NCBI GenBank assembly: GCA_029821235.1
Contig: JALGTT010000119.1
Coordinates: 1-9,193, forward strand
Direction: 5' to 3'
DNA length: 9,193 nucleotides
Origin: Candidatus Hebobacteria bacterium
GTDB taxonomy: Bacteria; Armatimonadota; Hebobacteria; Hebobacterales; Hebobacteraceae
The translations under genes were made by a program, and so were the position numbers. The notes under the pieces are model-generated. The model was not told where the DNA came from and searched no databases. It was given only the letters and a program-made list of their open reading frames with translations. This document shows, piece by piece, positions 7,400 through 9,193 of this stretch. Position 1 is the first letter of the stretch, and every line of letters starts with the position of its first letter.

Positions 7400-7403
7400 C
7401 TCC
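7400..7403 (-). promoter_or_regulatory. Ribosome binding site supporting GTG start at 7392
   Basis: GGAG on the - strand, seven bases before the GTG at 7392-7390. It favours this start over the longer frame beginning at 7545 and over ATG 7371, which has only a weak AGG upstream. Confidence 0.6.
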
Positions 7404-7457
7404 TTGCGGCTTCTCGCGGAAAGGCCGACCGCGCGATCGGCCTCGATCCCGCGGACA

Positions 7458-7486
7458 AGTATACCCTATGTTTCTCTCTCAAACAA
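7458..7486 (-). promoter_or_regulatory. Sigma70-like promoter for the membrane protein-ADH-maturase operon
   Basis: On the - strand a TTGTTT hexamer (7486-7481) is followed after exactly 17 bases by TATACT (7463-7458), five of six matches to the -10 consensus. It is the most AT-rich patch in this GC-rich stretch. Transcription would start near 7451, giving a leader of about 58 bases to GTG 7392. The -35 matches only three of six positions, so activity is inferred. Confidence 0.5.
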
Positions 7487-7531
7487 GCCGTCCGGAACCT
7501 CCTCCACCCCCCGCTCAGAGAGCCGACGCGG

Positions 7532-7759
7532 ATGGCGGCAGTCACTACCGTTGGTGATCTTCTCCGCTTCGGGATAGGAGCGGCCGCGCCTGGCTGCGAG
7601 CCTCAAGAGAGTGCCCTGTGGGTAGACGGGGCGGGCGTGAACGATAGAGACACCACGACGTGGGCGGACGACCATCCCGGGTGGAGGGAGAACTTGTCGC
7701 ACGGCACCGCCGAACTGGAACTGGACAACCAGCAGAGGCGTGTAGTCTTGACATGGTAA
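7532..7759 (+). other. Possible small gene or coding remnant cut by the IS66 element
   Basis: This + strand frame has an ATG at 7532 but no clear ribosome site. Its last 40 or so codons have high GC at third positions and a protein-like composition (N-D-R-D-T-T-T-W-A-D-D-H-P-G-W, then alternating polar and hydrophobic residues suggesting beta strands). The stop TAA at 7757-7759 lies inside the left end of the IS66 element, so the natural end, if any, was lost on insertion. I recognise no family. It could be the tail of a disrupted gene or a chance open frame. Nothing else is seen between the promoter near 7486 and the element. Confidence 0.25.
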
Positions 7760-7778
7760 GAGTTCACTCTTGATGAGA
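7756..7778 (+). repeat. IS66 left terminal inverted repeat
   Basis: It starts GTAAGAGTTCA and matches the reverse complement of 8688-8710 at 20 of 23 positions; the first 11 are identical. Confidence 0.88.
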
Positions 7779-7810
7779 ATTATGGCTGGGGGAGGAGGAA
7801 TAGTAGGTGC

Positions 7811-8665
7811 GTGAAGGATTTAGAGAGAGCGAGCCGAGGAGAGCTGATTGAGATGATCGCTGCCCAGCGGGAGCAGCTTGAGGGGTTGCTGGCGCGGGTA
7901 GAGGAGTTGGAGGAAGAGGTGCGGCGGCTGCGTACGGGCAAGGGGGTGGGGTGCAGCTGGCTATCAGGCCGAGCCGGCCGCCGAAGGAGAAGCAGGAGCG
8001 CAAGCGCCGGGAGGAGCCGGATGAGGTGCGGTATCATGCGGTGGAGTGTCGTCCGGATTGCGGGCGGAAGCTTTGTGGGGGGATGGGAGCATCGGCGGCG
8101 GCAGGTAATCCAGATTGAGTTGCCACCGGTGCGGGTGATCGAACAGGTGGTGATGCCGCGCTGGTGCGGGGTGAGCGCGCAGGCGCTGGTGGCGACCCTG
8201 CACATCGGCTGCCGGGTGCCCATGAAGATGGTGGGGCGGATGCTGCGGGAGCTTTTCGGGCTGCGGATCAGCAACGGGGAAGTGGTGGAGTTGTTGGAGG
8301 GAACGAGGGAGGCAGGGAAGGAAGCGATCAGGGAGTTGCGGGAGAGGGTGCGGGGTTCTCCGGGGGTGTGTGGGGACGAGACGGGATGGCGCCAGGACGG
8401 CGAGAATGGCTATCTGTGGACTTTCTCGACTCCCACGATTCGGTACTTTCTGTATCGCAAGAGCCGCTCTGGAGAGGTACCCAAGGAGGTACTGGGGGAA
8501 GAGTTCGCGGGGGTGGTCACCTGTGACTTCTACGGCGGCACCCGCCCGGCGAAACGCTCCGAGACCAAGATGGGGCTCATGAGCCTGTTCGGCACCTGGC
8601 AGGTGCAGGACAAGCCCCTGCTGTCCTCCTGCCGACAACTGCTGCTCTCCCCCTCTCGTCCCTAA
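7811..8665 (+). pseudogene. IS66-family transposase, frameshifted and internally deleted
   Basis: This frame translates to 284 residues, starting at GTG with a purine-rich ribosome site at 7791-7798. The N-terminus is a Leu/Glu coiled coil (about 10-40), as in IS66 transposases. From about 7947 to 8077 the family-like sequence (G-V-Q-L-A-I-R-P-S-R-P-P-K-E-K, then Y-H-A-V-E-C-R-P-D-C-G-R-K-L-C-G-G) lies in the -1 neighbouring frame. One G lost at the G run 7942-7946 and one gained at 8077-8082 explain both shifts. Back in frame come W-E-H-R-R-R-Q-V-I, G-D-E-T-G-W (Asp189, the first DDE residue) and C-D-F-Y-G (Asp239, the second). The next residues, G-T-R-P-A-K-R-S-E-T-K and L-F-G-T-W, are the usual extreme C-terminus, so the segment with the third acidic residue is missing. 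The zinc-site stretch after R-W-C-G-V also looks shortened. It should be inactive. Confidence 0.88.
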
Positions 8666-8687
8666 TATCCCCCCCACCTCAATTCAC

Positions 8688-8710
8688 TCTCACCAAGGCT
8701 GAACTCTTAC
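8688..8710 (-). repeat. IS66 right terminal inverted repeat
   Basis: It ends TGAACTCTTAC, the inverse of the left terminus, and mismatches it only at repeat positions 12, 13 and 18. It lies 22 bases after the transposase stop. Confidence 0.88.
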
Positions 8711-8726
8711 CCCAGGGCCCGCACCT

Positions 8727-8755
8727 TTGCCCGCCATCCTCCAAGGTGCTATCAT
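8727..8755 (+). promoter_or_regulatory. Possible promoter of the creatininase-family gene
   Basis: TTGCCC (8727-8732) and TATCAT (8750-8755) are separated by 17 bases and match the sigma70 consensus at four and five of six positions. Transcription would start near 8762, giving a leader of about 64 bases. It begins 16 bases beyond the IS66 right end, so the element did not disrupt it. Confidence 0.4.
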
Positions 8756-8825
8756 CTGTCCCCGCGGTCCCGCATGACAGGAGGCGGAGAAGCGGCCGCG
8801 CACACCGGCGCCCGGGAGGCGAGCA

Positions 8826-9193
8826 ATGAACCTGTTGTGGAGCGAGTGCACCTGGGAGGACATCGCGCAGGCGGCCAGGGAGGACTACATCGTGGTGTTC
8901 CCGGTGGGGGCCATCGAGCAGCACGGCCCCATGCTTCCGTTGCAGGTGGACGCGCGCCTGGCCGAGCGGTGGGCCCTCGACGGGGCTCGGCGGGCGCGGG
9001 AGCGCGACGGCCTCAATGTGCTCATCCTTCCCACCCTGCCCTATGGACAGTCCTGCTTCCACATGCGGTTCCCCGGCACCATCTCGCTCCGTTTCGAGAC
9101 CTACATCTCCGCCATGTGCGAGATCATGCGCGACGTATTCGAGGCCGGCTTCCGCTCCCTCGCCATCATCAACGGCAACGGCGGGAACACCAG
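8826..9193 (+). CDS. Creatininase-family amidohydrolase, N-terminal part
   Basis: Only the first 122 residues are in the window; the frame is open at the edge and family members are usually about 240-270 residues. The family hydrolyses cyclic or linear amides (creatinine, formamides, peptide precursors) using two metal ions, normally in the cytoplasm. The sequence shows V-G-A-I-E-Q-H-G-P-M-L-P-L-Q-V-D, with Glu31, His33 and Asp42 as metal ligands, then L-P-Y-G and F-P-G-T-I-S-L (82-88). The family signature N-G-H-G-G-N appears here as N-G-N-G-G-N, so the usual His ligand is Asn118 (codon 9177-9179). ATG 8826 has GGGAGG at 8814-8819 with six-base spacing. Its orientation and separate putative promoter suggest it is not part of the sulfatase or maturase units. 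The substrate is unknown. Confidence 0.88.
   Translation, partial: MNLLWSECTWEDIAQAAREDYIVVFPVGAIEQHGPMLPLQVDARLAERWALDGARRARERDGLNVLILPTLPYGQSCFHMRFPGTISLRFETYISAMCEIMRDVFEAGFRSLAIINGNGGNT

Larger units (their letters stand above)
7756..8710 (+). mobile_element. Internally deleted IS66-family insertion sequence
   Basis: The 955-base element is bounded by 23-bp imperfect inverted repeats that begin GTAA, as IS66-family ends usually do. It contains only a tnpC-like transposase in pieces; the tnpA and tnpB genes of classical IS66 are absent. Intact single-transposase relatives are much longer (roughly 1.5 kb or more, from general knowledge), so several hundred bases are missing from the middle. 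I see no 8-bp target duplication: the left flank 7748-7755 and right flank 8711-8718 do not match. This fits an old copy or a flank rearranged after insertion. It cannot transpose by itself but could perhaps be moved by an intact relative. Confidence 0.88.

Noticed and set aside
4975..7557. 860-codon + strand open frame across the dehydrogenase and membrane protein genes
   Set aside because: It is antisense to two well-supported genes; its composition (runs of Gln, His, Arg, Gly) is typical of the complement of GC-rich coding DNA, and it shows no family motif.
7964..8677. 237-codon - strand frame over the IS66 transposase
   Set aside because: His/Pro-rich antisense of the transposase; the + strand carries D-E-T-G-W and other family motifs.
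7748..8718. 8-bp target duplication around the IS66 element
   Set aside because: The eight bases on the left (7748-7755) and right (8711-8718) do not match, nor do they with a one-base shift of the boundary.
1..9193. CRISPR array, tRNA or rRNA genes
   Set aside because: No regularly spaced direct repeats and no recognisable tRNA or rRNA sequence were seen on either strand.

Overview
The window comes from a high-GC bacterium. Every long reading frame strongly prefers G or C at third codon positions. It holds a tandem run of type I (formylglycine) sulfatases, a radical-SAM anaerobic sulfatase maturase, an Fe-dependent alcohol dehydrogenase, and a creatininase-family enzyme. This mix resembles sulfatase-rich, largely anaerobic or uncultured lineages such as the PVC group or neighbouring candidate phyla. 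There is no rRNA or other marker, so the lineage is an inference and could be wrong.

Layout. On the + strand (1-3709) are three consecutive sulfatase genes. The first enters from outside the window and is broken near its C-terminus by an apparent 25-base deletion. The second (933-2405) and third (2402-3709) look intact, overlap by ATGA, and both carry the C-S-P-S-R site that is converted to formylglycine. On the - strand, converging on them, is a probable operon read right to left: a six-helix membrane protein with a cysteine-rich module (7392-6232), an iron-type alcohol dehydrogenase (6102-4966), and an anaerobic sulfatase maturase with a C-terminal SEC-C metal-binding tail (4938-3730). The maturase ends 20 bases from the last sulfatase. 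A sigma70-like promoter is proposed at 7486-7458. At 7756-8710 is a decayed, internally deleted IS66-family element bounded by 23-bp inverted repeats, with a possible coding remnant on its left. The right end carries the start of a creatininase-family amidohydrolase, cut by the window edge.

How the parts fit. The maturase would oxidise the active-site cysteine of the neighbouring sulfatases without oxygen. The two complete sulfatases have no evident signal peptide, so they are probably cytoplasmic and would act on imported small sulfate esters or sulfated sugars. The alcohol dehydrogenase may reduce or oxidise a product of that catabolism, but its substrate cannot be read from the sequence.

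The most notable points are: (i) apparent deletions in sulfatase 1 and in the radical-SAM barrel of the maturase, the latter leaving all cluster cysteines and the catalytic Asp in place; (ii) an unrecognised membrane protein with paired C-W and C-P motifs; (iii) a miniature IS66 derivative that keeps both ends and both termini of its transposase but has lost the middle; (iv) a His-to-Asn change at a usual metal ligand of the creatininase-family protein.
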